This document shows, in pieces, positions 41,093 through 50,796 of a stretch of DNA of 64,000 nucleotides. The stretch is from contig NZ_BDBZ01000021.1 of the NCBI RefSeq assembly GCF_001613245.1, positions 101,804-165,803 on the forward strand, written 5' to 3'. The first letter of the stretch is position 1. Every line of letters begins with the position of its first letter. This DNA is from Nocardia speluncae NBRC 108251 (GTDB lineage: Bacteria > Actinomycetota > Actinomycetes > Mycobacteriales > Mycobacteriaceae). The notes beneath the pieces were generated by a model. That model was not told where the DNA came from, made no database searches, and was given only the letters and a program-made list of their open reading frames with translations. Both the position numbers and the translations under genes were made by a program.

Positions 41093-43165
41093 ATGAGCGA
41101 CGCACCGGACAGCGGAACCGATCCCTATCTCTGGCTCGAAGAGGTCGGCGGGGAGCGCCCGCTGGCCTTTGCTCGCGCGCGCAACGAGACGGTTGTCGAG
41201 CGGTTCGCCGCCGCTGACCGGTTCGATATGTTGCAGCGGCGGATCCTGGACATGCTCGATACAGATGCCAAGATCGCGTTTCCGGGCCGCCGCGGCGAAT
41301 GGTTGTACAACTTCTGGCGTGATGCGCAGCATCCGCGGGGGCTGTGGCGGCGTACCACGTTCGCCGAGTACCGCAAACCGGAACCGGACTGGGATGTGCT
41401 CATCGATCTCGACGCGGTCGCCGCGGCCGAGGACGAGAACTGGGTGTGGGGCGGGGCCGGGGTGTTGCGGCCGGCGCAGGCCCGTGCCCTGATCAGCCTT
41501 TCCCGCGGCGGCGCCGATGCCAAGGTGGTGCGCGAATTCGATCTCGAGACCAGGGAATTCATCGCGCCCGAAGACGGGGGTTTCTATCTGCCGGAGGAAA
41601 AATCCCAGCTGAGCTGGATCGATATCGACACCGTGTATGTGGGAACGGATTTCGGTCCGGGCTCGCTCACCGATTCCGGTTATCCGCGGATAGCGAAACG
41701 CTGGCGTCGTGGCACCGCTCTCGAAACCGCCGAGACGGTGTTCGAAGGCGCGGTAACGGATGTCGCGATCAGCGCGGGTTACGATCGGACACCCGGTTAC
41801 GAGCGCCACTATGTCGGGCAGGCGACCGATTTCTACAACGAGGACGTGTACCTGCTACAGGACGACGGTTCCCGGGTCCGGCTCGAAACCCCGTCCGACG
41901 CCGACGAATCCTGGTACAAGGATTGGCTGCTGGTGCGGTTGAAATCGCCGTGGGAAACCGGCGGGTGCACGTATGCCGCCGGATCACTGATCGTGACGAA
42001 TTTCGACCGTTTCCTGTCCGGTGAACGCGATTTCGAGGTGCTGTTCGAGCCCGATGCGCATACCGCGCTGCACGGTTACGGCTGGAGCGAGAACCATGTG
42101 CTGCTGGTGACCCTGGAAGATGTGCAGACCAAACTGTATGTCCTCACCCCGGGCGCCGACGGCTGGCGCACTGCGCCTCTCGCCGATACCCCGGCCATGG
42201 CCACCACGAGCGTCATGAATCTGGACCCGCTCGAGGGCGGCGACGATTTCATGCTGATGACGAGCGGTTTCACCACGCCGACAACGTTGCTGTCGGGTGT
42301 TGTCGGCGCGCCGGCGACCGAGTTGAAACAGGCGCCCGCTTTCTTCGATGCGACGGGGATCGAAACCGAACAGTTCTTCGCCCGTTCCGACGACGGCACC
42401 ATGATCCCGTACTTCGTCATCCGGCATCGCGATAATCGCGGCGGGCCGGCGCCGACGGTGATGTCCGGTTACGGCGGATTCGAGGTTTCCCGCACTCCCG
42501 GATACAGCGGGGCATCCGGTATGGGCTGGCTGGAACAGGGCGGCACGTGGGTGATGACCAATATTCGCGGTGGCGGGGAATACGGGCCCGAATGGCATAC
42601 CTCGGTGCAGAAGGCGAACCGGTACAAGGTCTACGAGGATTTCTCGTCGATCGCGCGGGATCTGGTGGAGCGGGGGATCACCACAGCACCGCAATTGGGT
42701 GCGGTGGGCGGCAGCAACGGCGGTTTGCTGATGGGTGTGATGCTCACCCGGTATCCGGAATTGTTCGGCGCGATCGTCTGCCAGGTTCCGCTACTCGATA
42801 TGCGCCGGTATCACCTGCTGCTGGCCGGGGCGTCGTGGGTCGCGGAATACGGCGACCCCGATATACCGGAGGAATGGGAGTACATCGGCCGCTATTCGCC
42901 TTATCAGCAGGCACTGGAAAACGGTGCGGGTGCTACGTATCCGCCGATTCTGCTCACCACCTCCACCCGCGACGACCGGGTGCATCCGGGGCATGCGCGG
43001 AAAATGGCGGCATTGCTCGAGGACCAGGGGCACCGGGTCTGGTACCACGAGAACATCGAGGGCGGGCACGGCGGTGCGGCGGACAACAAACAGTCGGCGT
43101 TCCAGGCGGCGCTGATCTACGAATTCTTCACCCAGATGCTGATCGAGGGCCGTACCTCGAAGTAG
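41093..43165 (+). CDS. prolyl oligopeptidase family serine peptidase
   Basis: 690 residues, ATG 41093. An N-terminal beta-propeller domain (DPYLWLEEVGGERPLAFAR at the start) precedes an alpha/beta hydrolase domain. Catalytic residues are Ser in GAVGGSNGGLLMG (about 545), Asp in TRDDRVHPGHA (about 627) and His in EGGHGGAAD (about 662). It cleaves short peptides, often after proline, in the cytoplasm. It matches M. tuberculosis Rv0457c, which occupies a comparable position. The following hydrolase gene is convergent and only 4 nt away. Confidence 0.93.
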   Translation: MSDAPDSGTDPYLWLEEVGGERPLAFARARNETVVERFAAADRFDMLQRRILDMLDTDAKIAFPGRRGEWLYNFWRDAQHPRGLWRRTTFAEYRKPEPDWDVLIDLDAVAAAEDENWVWGGAGVLRPAQARALISLSRGGADAKVVREFDLETREFIAPEDGGFYLPEEKSQLSWIDIDTVYVGTDFGPGSLTDSGYPRIAKRWRRGTALETAETVFEGAVTDVAISAGYDRTPGYERHYVGQATDFYNEDVYLLQDDGSRVRLETPSDADESWYKDWLLVRLKSPWETGGCTYAAGSLIVTNFDRFLSGERDFEVLFEPDAHTALHGYGWSENHVLLVTLEDVQTKLYVLTPGADGWRTAPLADTPAMATTSVMNLDPLEGGDDFMLMTSGFTTPTTLLSGVVGAPATELKQAPAFFDATGIETEQFFARSDDGTMIPYFVIRHRDNRGGPAPTVMSGYGGFEVSRTPGYSGASGMGWLEQGGTWVMTNIRGGGEYGPEWHTSVQKANRYKVYEDFSSIARDLVERGITTAPQLGAVGGSNGGLLMGVMLTRYPELFGAIVCQVPLLDMRRYHLLLAGASWVAEYGDPDIPEEWEYIGRYSPYQQALENGAGATYPPILLTTSTRDDRVHPGHARKMAALLEDQGHRVWYHENIEGGHGGAADNKQSAFQAALIYEFFTQMLIEGRTSK

Positions 43166-43169
43166 CCGG

Positions 43170-44030
43170 TCAGCGGTCGTGCAGCCATTTTTCGATTCGG
43201 TCCACCACCGGGCCCGGATCGGAGATCCAGCCGTTGTGGCCCAGCGGCAGCGGTTCGTGCCGGCTGGTTTTCTCCGCGGCGGGAAGCTTTTCCAGCAGGT
43301 GGCGGGCCGAGGCCGGTGGGGTCAGTTCGTCGCCGGCCAGGGTGATCGACAGTACCGGTAGTTTCAGCCGGGAGATCCGTTCCTCGTAGTCGATATCGGC
43401 ACCGGCCGGGGTGAATCGGCCGGTGCGGGCCAATCGCGCCCAATCCGAGATCAGCACCTTGGATTGGCGGCCGAACCCGTTCGGGCCGAGTTTGTCGCCC
43501 GGCCAGACACCGGCGAGGTTCGCGGTGAGTGAGACGGCGGCGGTGCCGAGCAGCAACCCCGGGCCCAGGATGCCACGGAATCCGCGGTAGTACGGGGTGC
43601 CGGAGGCGACGAGGATCAGCCCGCCGAGCCGTCCCCGGACACGTGCCGCGTAGAGCACCGAGAGATGCCCGCCCATACTGTGGCCGAGCAGGTACGGGGT
43701 GCTGTCCGGGAACCGGGTGCGGACCGCTTCGAAGATCGCCGGGAAATCGACCGCGGCCAGTTCGTGGTAGCCGTAGGAACTGGCCGCGCTCGGTTTCGGG
43801 GTGCTGTCACCGTTGCCGCGGAGTTCGCCGACCGCCACATCCACTCCGCGGCGGGCGAGTTCCCGGGCGAAGTAGAGGTAATACTCCGCGGGTACGCCGA
43901 GTCCGGGAATCAGTACGAGCACCGGGCGTGGCCGGTCGAGGGTGATCCGATGCCGGTGCGGTCCGGTGGCGGGGATAAGCCGCACCGGGACGGTGCTACC
44001 GTCCGGCATCTGGATGGCAACGGTTTCCAC
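43170..44030 (-). CDS. alpha/beta hydrolase
   Basis: About 286 residues from GTG 44030 (the start is not certain; an ATG lies at 44009). LVLIPGLGVPAEYYLYFARE is the oxyanion strand, GHSMGGHLSVL holds the nucleophile serine (about 140), and GHNGW near the end holds the histidine. It may be a lysophospholipase or esterase; the specific substrate is not evident. Located between a prolyl oligopeptidase and a TetR regulator on the same strand, so the TetR gene may be co-transcribed. Confidence 0.8.
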   Translation of the reverse strand: METVAIQMPDGSTVPVRLIPATGPHRHRITLDRPRPVLVLIPGLGVPAEYYLYFARELARRGVDVAVGELRGNGDSTPKPSAASSYGYHELAAVDFPAIFEAVRTRFPDSTPYLLGHSMGGHLSVLYAARVRGRLGGLILVASGTPYYRGFRGILGPGLLLGTAAVSLTANLAGVWPGDKLGPNGFGRQSKVLISDWARLARTGRFTPAGADIDYEERISRLKLPVLSITLAGDELTPPASARHLLEKLPAAEKTSRHEPLPLGHNGWISDPGPVVDRIEKWLHDR

Positions 44031-44071
44031 GGTGTCGACGCTAATCGACGCGCCTGGCCGAGCGCGGCACG

Positions 44072-44704
44072 TCAAGCCCGGATGGCGCCGATGATGATGC
44101 GGCTCAGCACCCGGATGACCTCGTCGAGTGGTCGCTGAGGTTCGGTTCCGCTCCACTCCTCGACCACGTAGTTCACGGCGCCGATGATGGCCAGCATGCG
44201 TAGGTCGTAGTCGCCGGTCGGGATCTCGCCGTGCATGGCCGCGTCCTCGGCGGCGCGTGCGAGGACGGCACTCCAGGCGCGGCGCGATTCCGTGCGCAAC
44301 TTCTCCAGCTTGGTGCCGGCGCCGACGACCTCGACCAGGACGACTCTGGCCCGCCGCATATCGGACCCGATGGAATGCACGTACGCGCGGACAGCCGCGT
44401 CGATCCGCTGGATCGCGCTCTGCTCGGCGCTGTGGTCCAGCGAGGCCAGCACCGCCGCCCGGGATTCGCGGTCGATGAGGTCGAAGAGTTCGAGAAGTAA
44501 GGATTCGCGCCCGGTGAACTCCTCGTAGAACTGACGCGAGGACAACCCCGCGTCTTTGCAAATCGCACCGACCGAGCTATTGGCGTACCCGTCGCGGGCA
44601 AAAACCGTCAGGCCGGATTCGAGAAAACGTGCGCGTCGCTCGCGTTGCCGATCTTCTACGGGCTGGCCGGCATACCTTCGTCCCGAATTCGCTTCCTGTG
44701 ACAT
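44072..44704 (-). CDS. TetR-family transcriptional regulator
   Basis: 210 residues from ATG 44704. The DNA-binding domain is at residues 25-75: RARFLESGLTVFARDGYANS, VGAICKDAGLSSRQFYEEFT, then GRESLLLELFDLI. The C-terminal ligand domain is all-helical. It is divergent from the ZIP transporter gene and upstream of the alpha/beta hydrolase. The longer frame to 44935 contains non-coding-like AT-rich sequence and is not used. Confidence 0.9.
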   Translation of the reverse strand: MSQEANSGRRYAGQPVEDRQRERRARFLESGLTVFARDGYANSSVGAICKDAGLSSRQFYEEFTGRESLLLELFDLIDRESRAAVLASLDHSAEQSAIQRIDAAVRAYVHSIGSDMRRARVVLVEVVGAGTKLEKLRTESRRAWSAVLARAAEDAAMHGEIPTGDYDLRMLAIIGAVNYVVEEWSGTEPQRPLDEVIRVLSRIIIGAIRA

Positions 44705-44879
44705 CGCGCAGAACAATACCGAAAAGCCCGATCCTCTCGTCATCGATCGGGTCTTTCGTAGCGCACCCGCCGGTTCCCGCAGGTTTGCCGAAAGTTGGCT
44801 GCTAGCAGGCATGGTGGCAGGTGGAACCGCCGAATCGGACATTGCTGGGCCGAGGTTTCGATGCCAGAATTTAGAGGGA

Positions 44880-44896
44880 AATAATAGAATAATTAT
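44880..44896. promoter_or_regulatory. AT-rich tract in the TetR/ZIP intergenic space
   Basis: AATAATAGAATAATTAT, a 17-bp run without G/C pairs except one G, in a gap of about 245 bp between divergent genes. In this GC-rich DNA it stands out and may be a -10 region, UP element or operator for the TetR and ZIP genes. No perfect palindrome. Confidence 0.4.
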
Positions 44897-44949
44897 CGGT
44901 GGCTGCGTGTATTCGAGGTAATTACCGGGAAACACATAGTGTCACCCCT

Positions 44950-45636
44950 ATGGGAACCGCACTCCTGTACGGCCTCGGTACGGCAATTCCATTGGTGATC
45001 GGTGCGGCGATCGGGCTGCGCACCACATTGCCTAAACCATTGCTCGCCTCGTTGATGGCCTTCGGTGCGGGAACCATGATCGCCGCGGTCTCCAACGAGT
45101 TGTTCGAACCTGCGTTCCTCCAGGCCGGCGCTTTCACCGCCGGCACCGCGCTGTTCCTGGGCGCCGCGATCTACGTGGTGGCCAACCGATTCCTCGAACG
45201 GCAGAGCGGCGGTGCGGCCGTCGGCTGGGCCCTCATGCTCGGCACCGTCCTGGACGGCGTTCCGGAGAATACGGCGCTGGGGGTCACGCTCGGATCGGGC
45301 GGGGGATTGGCGCTGCTGGTGGCTATCGCGGTGGGCAACGTGCCGGAGGCGATCGGCGGATCCGCGCTGTTGCGCCGGCAACGCGATGTTTCCACCGGTA
45401 AAGCGTTCGGTCTCTGGGTATTGACGGGAGTGGTGCTGGTCGTGGTCACGGTGGCCGGGCACCTGCTGTCCGAGCATCTCGGCGCGACGCCCATCAGCAC
45501 CGTCCAGGCCTTCGCCGGGGGCGCCACCATCGCCGTGCTCGCCGACTCTTTGATGCCCGAGGCATACCGCGAGGGCGGCTGGTGGGTGGGATTGGCGACC
45601 GCGGCGGGGTTCCTGGTTGCGTTCCTGCTGCGCTGA
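44950..45636 (+). CDS. ZIP-family metal transporter
   Basis: 228 residues, ATG 44950. Eight hydrophobic segments; the metal-site helices read LGTVLDGVPENTALG and AVGNVPEAIGGSALL, matching the ZIP pattern (xxDGxPE and NxPE). It would import Zn2+ or a related divalent metal. No leader cysteine or metal-binding loop rich in His is visible between helices 3 and 4. It is divergent from a TetR gene, which could regulate it. Confidence 0.82.
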   Translation: MGTALLYGLGTAIPLVIGAAIGLRTTLPKPLLASLMAFGAGTMIAAVSNELFEPAFLQAGAFTAGTALFLGAAIYVVANRFLERQSGGAAVGWALMLGTVLDGVPENTALGVTLGSGGGLALLVAIAVGNVPEAIGGSALLRRQRDVSTGKAFGLWVLTGVVLVVVTVAGHLLSEHLGATPISTVQAFAGGATIAVLADSLMPEAYREGGWWVGLATAAGFLVAFLLR

Positions 45637-45753
45637 TCGCGGATACCGGCGTAACCCGCCCGCGGCCCGGTGGCGTATCGGTGCCGGTGATCCGGTTCAC
45701 CGGCAAGCGGGTGGGGTGGGCCCGGCCACGAGTAGAGAGTTAGGCTCGACACC

Positions 45754-47157
45754 GTGACTTCCCACTACGATGTCGTCGTTCTCGGTGCTGGTCCCGGCGG
45801 TTACGTCGCCGCGATCCGCGCCGCTCAACTCGGCCTGCGAACAGCGATCGTCGAGCAGAAATACTGGGGTGGCGTATGCCTGAACGTGGGCTGCATCCCG
45901 TCCAAGGCGCTGCTGCGCAATGCGGAGCTGGCCCATATCTTCACCAAAGAAGCGAAAACCTTCGGTATCAGCGGGGAGGCGTCGTTCGATTTCGGGGCGG
46001 CGTTCGACCGGAGCCGTAAGGTCGCGGACGGCCGGGTCAAGGGCGTCCACTTCCTGATGAAGAAGAACAAGATCACCGAATACGACGGCAAGGGTTCGTT
46101 CACCGATCCCGGCACCATCGCGGTGGAGCTCAGCAAAGGCGGCACGGAGTCGATCACCTTCGACAACGTCATCATCGCCACCGGCACCGAGACGAAACTG
46201 CTGCCGGGTACTTCGCTGAGCAAGAATGTGGTCACCTATGAGGAGCAGATCCTCACCCGTGACCTGCCCGGTTCGATCCTGATCGTCGGCGCCGGCGCCA
46301 TCGGGATGGAGTTCGGCTACGTGCTGCGCAACTACGGCGTGGATGTGCGGATCGTGGAGTTCCTGGACCGCGCGCTGCCCAACGAGGACGCCGATGTGTC
46401 CAAGGAGATCACCAAGGCGTACAAGAAGCTGGGGATCACCATCAGCACCGGCGCGGCCGTGCAGTCGATCGACGACGACGGTGCGAAGGTCACCGTGGCG
46501 ATCAAGGACAACAAGTCCGGTACGGTGGAGACGGTCACGGTCGACAAGGTGCTGCAGGCCGTCGGCTTCGCGCCCCGTGTCGAGGGGTATGGGCTGGAGA
46601 ACACCGGGGTCGCGCTGACCGAGCGTGGCGCGATCGCCATCGACGACAATATGCGCACCAATGTGGGGCATATCTACGCCATCGGCGATGTCACCGCGAA
46701 GCTTCAGCTCGCGCATGTCGCGGAAGCACAGGGTGTGGTTGCGGCCGAGACCATCGGCGGCGCGGAAACCCTCACCCTGGGCGATTACCGGATGATGCCG
46801 CGCGCCACATTCTGCCAGCCGCAGGTCGCCAGCTTCGGGCTCACCGAACAGCAGGCGCGGGACGAGGGCTACGACGTGAAGGTCGCGACGTTCCCCTTCA
46901 CCGCCAACGGCAAAGCGCACGGCCTGGGCGATGCCACCGGTTTCGTCAAGCTGATCTCGGACAACAAATACGGTGAACTGATCGGTGGCCATCTGATCGG
47001 CCCGGACGTCTCCGAACTGCTGCCGGAACTCACCCTGGCGCAGAAGTGGGACCTGACGGTGAACGAACTGGCCCGCAATGTGCACACACATCCGACGCTG
47101 AGCGAGGCGTTGCAGGAAGCCATCCACGGCTTGGCAGGTCACATGATCAACTTCTGA
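45754..47157 (+). CDS. lpd: dihydrolipoyl dehydrogenase
   Basis: 467 residues, GTG start. It oxidises dihydrolipoamide in pyruvate, 2-oxoglutarate and branched-chain dehydrogenase complexes. The FAD site GAGPGG (11-16), the redox disulfide GVCLNVGCIPSK (C42, C47), the NAD site GAGAIGMEFG and the C-terminal acid-base HTHPTLSEA are intact. The enzyme is full length and matches M. tuberculosis LpdC (Rv0462), located near ramB and aceA there as here. Confidence 0.96.
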   Translation: MTSHYDVVVLGAGPGGYVAAIRAAQLGLRTAIVEQKYWGGVCLNVGCIPSKALLRNAELAHIFTKEAKTFGISGEASFDFGAAFDRSRKVADGRVKGVHFLMKKNKITEYDGKGSFTDPGTIAVELSKGGTESITFDNVIIATGTETKLLPGTSLSKNVVTYEEQILTRDLPGSILIVGAGAIGMEFGYVLRNYGVDVRIVEFLDRALPNEDADVSKEITKAYKKLGITISTGAAVQSIDDDGAKVTVAIKDNKSGTVETVTVDKVLQAVGFAPRVEGYGLENTGVALTERGAIAIDDNMRTNVGHIYAIGDVTAKLQLAHVAEAQGVVAAETIGGAETLTLGDYRMMPRATFCQPQVASFGLTEQQARDEGYDVKVATFPFTANGKAHGLGDATGFVKLISDNKYGELIGGHLIGPDVSELLPELTLAQKWDLTVNELARNVHTHPTLSEALQEAIHGLAGHMINF

Positions 47158-47326
47158 GGTTCGGAGTGTCGATGCCCCGGTGACCGGTCGAGGTTTCCGG
47201 GGTTTTCCCGTACCCTGGGCCGAAATCCGCGATACGGCGGCACCGGATTCGGGCACCCGGATTTTTGTTCGGCAGGTCGTTCTCGCCGGATGCGTAGTTT
47301 TCGCACGGGTGGATCGAGGGGTAGTC

Positions 47327-48142
47327 ATGTACAGCCGTCTCGCCACTGCGATGCGTGCGCTGGCCGATAAGCTGGACGACAATGTCGCGGCATTGGGTAC
47401 TGCCCGTAGCGATTGCTACCGAAATATCACCAGCGTGCCGATCGGCCACCTACTACGGACCGCCCCGGGGGCCGACGGGGCAGGGGCCGCCTCGGTCGCT
47501 GACGAAATCCGCGCCGCAGCGGCGCAATCGCGTGCTGCCGCCATCTCGACGCCCCGCCCGCCGCTATCCTTCCCGACTCAGAAACTGGCCGATGACTACG
47601 GCAATTCCGTGTGGGGTCCGTTCTACGATCGACTCGATCACGCGCAGCGAGAATCGTTGCGAGATTATTGGCTGGGTTCGGAGGGAATCAACGCTCCGTT
47701 ACGCGGCGACGCGACATACCCTCCGAACTGGGAACGCGTGGGACGCCTGGATCGGATTCTGAACTTGCAACCGGTTCCGGCCCGGCTCGAAGCCTGGAAA
47801 ACCATACGGTTCGACAGATTGTTTCCTGAATGTCTACCCAGCGATGTCCAGCCCGGTCGGCGGGGTCATTTCGCTGACTTCGTCAGTACTTCCTTGACGC
47901 GTGGCGGTATCGAGACCCTCGGGCGTACGCGTGGCCGCGACACCGATCTGCGTATCGAGGTTCCGCCCGGCACCCCGGGGTTCTTCATCGGTGAAAAATC
48001 GGCGTGGTCCTGGGAGTCGGAGCTGCTCCTGGGGCGCGACCTCGGATTCGAACTGCTCGAATGGGACAGTTCGGCTGGACGTTGGGCGGGGGCGATTCGC
48101 ATCCTTGCCCCGGACGTCGCTGCGCCCGGGTCGGTCAAATGA
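47327..48142 (+). CDS. ADP-ribosyltransferase toxin-like protein
   Basis: 271 residues from ATG 47327. After a helical N-terminal region of about 90 residues, an ADP-ribosyltransferase domain follows. RDYWLGSEGINAPLRG is the helix and loop before the catalytic core, FADFVSTSL is the STS motif, and SAWSWESELLLGRD holds E-x-E (E-S-E), typical of Arg-modifying R-S-E enzymes. Such domains transfer ADP-ribose from NAD to a target protein and occur in secreted toxins and phage effectors. No signal peptide or immunity gene is evident beside it. Confidence 0.72.
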   Translation: MYSRLATAMRALADKLDDNVAALGTARSDCYRNITSVPIGHLLRTAPGADGAGAASVADEIRAAAAQSRAAAISTPRPPLSFPTQKLADDYGNSVWGPFYDRLDHAQRESLRDYWLGSEGINAPLRGDATYPPNWERVGRLDRILNLQPVPARLEAWKTIRFDRLFPECLPSDVQPGRRGHFADFVSTSLTRGGIETLGRTRGRDTDLRIEVPPGTPGFFIGEKSAWSWESELLLGRDLGFELLEWDSSAGRWAGAIRILAPDVAAPGSVK

Positions 48143-48273
48143 CGACACTGATGCTGGGGTTCCGGAACTTCGACCGAGCGCAGATGCTCTCGGTGGTCCG
48201 TGCGCTGTCCAGGAAGACCGCCGGTACGAGGTGTTCAGCGCTTCGGGACCGGTTTCCCGGGCGGTCTGCGCAC

Positions 48274-48822
48274 TCAGAAATCGTCGCGGCGGATGCGCAG
48301 GGTGTGGATGGTGGCGGCGAGGCCCTCGTACTGGTTGACCAACAGGACGATTTCGATCAAGCGTTTGTCGTCGTAGTAGGTGGACAGGTGGTTCCAGGTG
48401 GAGTCGTCGATATCGCGGATCTGCACCAGTTGGTCTACGGCGGTCAGGAGGGCACGGTGTTTATCGGTCCAGCCGTCGGCGCCCGAGCCCTGGCGGATCC
48501 GGTCCAGGATTTCCGGGGTGACTCCGGCGCGGCGACCCAGGCGGATGTGATGGTCGGTTTCGTAGGCGCAGTCGCGCAGATGGGCGACGCGCAGGATCAC
48601 CAGTTCGCTGTCGTGGCGGCGCAAACGGCCCGCCGGCATCAGCATTCCGGAGAAATGCAGCCAGCCGCGGAACAGGCGGCCGGTGCGGCCGAGGGTACTG
48701 AACAGTTGTGCATCCGAGGTGCCCGAGGCGCGGGACAGTATCTGCCAGGCGGCCCAGTTGATCGGTCCCAGCTCGCGCAGGCGGCCGGGGGCGATCCGGG
48801 GTTGCGACGCCGAAACCATCAA
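48274..48822 (-). CDS. carboxymuconolactone decarboxylase/AhpD-like protein (Rv0464c-like)
   Basis: 182 residues (ATG at 48822 or 48819). The AhpD-type helical core is ELVILRVAHLRDCAYETDHH followed by IRLGRRAGVTP, with one cysteine rather than the CxxC of true AhpD. Members act as gamma-carboxymuconolactone decarboxylases or peroxidase partners. M. tuberculosis has a homologue (Rv0464c) near lpdC, consistent with this position. Confidence 0.85.
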   Translation of the reverse strand: MMVSASQPRIAPGRLRELGPINWAAWQILSRASGTSDAQLFSTLGRTGRLFRGWLHFSGMLMPAGRLRRHDSELVILRVAHLRDCAYETDHHIRLGRRAGVTPEILDRIRQGSGADGWTDKHRALLTAVDQLVQIRDIDDSTWNHLSTYYDDKRLIEIVLLVNQYEGLAATIHTLRIRRDDF

Positions 48823-48909
48823 TCTGCCCCTCTCGGTGGAAGTCGTTCTTCTGCCGCTACCGGATTCCCGACGGCATGCGATTGCTGCGAACCTACCTGT
48901 CCCGGAAGG

Positions 48910-49626
48910 TTACGGCTTGCCGGAACCGGCGCCGTCGATCAGCTCCGAGACAGTGACGAACCGGTAGCCGCCGGCCCGTAGCTTGTCGACGATCGGGCCG
49001 ATAGCCGCCCTGGACGGCGAACCGCTGCCGAACATGGTGTGCAGCAGGATTATCGATCCGGGCCGAACGCGGTCGACAGTCGCGGCCACGATCGCGTCGG
49101 CCGAGCTGTTCCCGGCTTCCGGTTCCACATCCCAGGTGACCGTGGTGCGATTGTGGTCGGACAGGTATTTCGGCAGCGTCCACAGTTTCTTGCCGTACGG
49201 CGGACGGAACGTGATGTCGCCCTGATAGCCCGTTCTGCGGATCTCGGTATCCGTGCGTTCCACCTCGTCGGCGACCGTTGCGGAAGAGACCAGCACCATG
49301 CGGCGGTGGTTGTAGGTGTGGTTGCCGATCTCGTGGCCGGCTCGGGCGATAGCCCGGCCCAGTTCGGGGCGGGCGGCCAGATCGCGGCCGTTGAGGTAGA
49401 AGGTCGCGGGTATATCGGCGGCGGTGAGCAGGTCGAGTACTTCACCGGCGTGCTCGCCGGGGCCGTCGTCCAGGGTCAGCGCGACCATTTTCTCGTTCGT
49501 TTCCACCCGGTCCACCACCTGTCCGGCCAGCTGGTAGGTGCGGGAATTCATCAGGAAGTACCCGCCTGCGAGCACCACCAGTATCGTCACCAGAGCGAGC
49601 GCTGCCCAGATCGTCCACCGTCGCAT
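48910..49626 (-). CDS. polysaccharide deacetylase (CE4 family)
   Basis: 238 residues from ATG 49626. An N-terminal signal anchor (WAALALVTILVVLAGGYFLM) precedes the NodB-type domain. Motif 1 is TLDDGPGEHA (catalytic base and metal ligand), motif 2 GHEIGNHTYNH, motif 3 RPPYGKK, and the C-terminal ILLHTMFG supplies the last histidine. It would remove acetyl groups from cell-wall or capsular polysaccharide. Outward orientation is expected. Confidence 0.9.
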   Translation of the reverse strand: MRRWTIWAALALVTILVVLAGGYFLMNSRTYQLAGQVVDRVETNEKMVALTLDDGPGEHAGEVLDLLTAADIPATFYLNGRDLAARPELGRAIARAGHEIGNHTYNHRRMVLVSSATVADEVERTDTEIRRTGYQGDITFRPPYGKKLWTLPKYLSDHNRTTVTWDVEPEAGNSSADAIVAATVDRVRPGSIILLHTMFGSGSPSRAAIGPIVDKLRAGGYRFVTVSELIDGAGSGKP

Positions 49627-49817
49627 CAAAGCTGTATACCAGGAGCATTGCGGGCGAATCACTCGGGAAGCCGGGGCATTTCCGGGCGGCTCGCGGAACC
49701 TTTGCGACTTATCCGGCAACTCACGGTGGTCGGCAGTGCGGTCACTGTGTTCGCGCCCTGCGCCGGTGCGGCTCCTGTGTCCCGGAAGAACCAGGGGGGC
49801 CGGGCCGGCTCGCGAGC

Positions 49818-50672
49818 TCAGGCGCCCGGCCAGAATTCCCGGAGGTCCGCGGCGGCCGCGGCGGCCTGGCGCAGCCCGGATTCATAAGAGGGGACCAGTG
49901 CGGCCTCACCGAACAGGTCGGGTCCGAAGGCGGCCACCGCGATCTCGTCCGGCGCGATCGTGACCTCGCGGACAGTGACCGGACTCCGATCGGCGCGGCT
50001 TCTGGGGTACAGGTGCGCGAGCGGTTCGAGGATCACCACTGCGTCGTAACCAGCGGCGAGGTCGGCGTTGATGGTGGAGCGCACCCCGCCATCGATGTAG
50101 TGGCGCCCGGCGATTTCGATGGGCGGAAAGATCCCCGGCACAGCGGTGCTGGCCGCCAGCGCCTGGACGAGGGTGGCGGCATCGTTGCGGGTCCAGGCGG
50201 TGAGCGCGCCGGAGCCGATATCGATGGAGGTGACCAGCAGATCGTGGTCGGGCCACTCGGCGAAATCCACCAGTGCCCCGATTCGCTTCAGGTGTTCGGC
50301 GGGTTCGCCGGTATTCGCGCCCAGCGCCAGTTCGCCTACGCGCCGCAGGGCGAGATCGCGGTCCTGGTCGCCGGTACGCAACAGGGTGGTGATTTCGAGT
50401 AGTACGCCGTAGTCGTGCGCGGGTGCCGCGGCAGGCGGTTCGGCCGAGCCGGGGCGTGGGGTGAGCAGGGTGGAGAGGTCTGTGCCGGCGGCGATGGCGG
50501 AGCCCACCACCGCACCGGCCGAGGTGCCGATGATGCGATCGGCACGCGCCAAATCGATTCCGGCCGAACGTAATCCGTGGGTCAGGCCGGCCAGCCAGGT
50601 TATTCCGACGGGGCCACCGCCGCCCAGTACCAGGGCGACGGTGGTTTCTCGGTGCGGTACGGCGTCGGGCAT
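49818..50672 (-). CDS. patatin-like phospholipase
   Basis: 284 residues from ATG 50672. The oxyanion hole LVLGGGGPVGITWLAG, nucleophile IIGTSAGAVVGS (Ser about 51) and catalytic aspartate HYIDGGVRS (about 188) form the Ser/Asp dyad of patatin lipases. Soluble, with no signal peptide. It would hydrolyse phospholipid or acylglycerol esters. It is divergent from the VOC gene. Confidence 0.9.
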   Translation of the reverse strand: MPDAVPHRETTVALVLGGGGPVGITWLAGLTHGLRSAGIDLARADRIIGTSAGAVVGSAIAAGTDLSTLLTPRPGSAEPPAAAPAHDYGVLLEITTLLRTGDQDRDLALRRVGELALGANTGEPAEHLKRIGALVDFAEWPDHDLLVTSIDIGSGALTAWTRNDAATLVQALAASTAVPGIFPPIEIAGRHYIDGGVRSTINADLAAGYDAVVILEPLAHLYPRSRADRSPVTVREVTIAPDEIAVAAFGPDLFGEAALVPSYESGLRQAAAAAADLREFWPGA

Positions 50673-50796
50673 GGCAGCAGGTTAGCCAAGACTCGAACCG
50701 CACGCTCGATGCGGCGGCTCGCGGAAACGCGGCGCGCCCGGCCGCCGGGGTGTGAAGCGGATCACTGTGTAACGCGGTGAGTGGCGAGGTGGAAAT

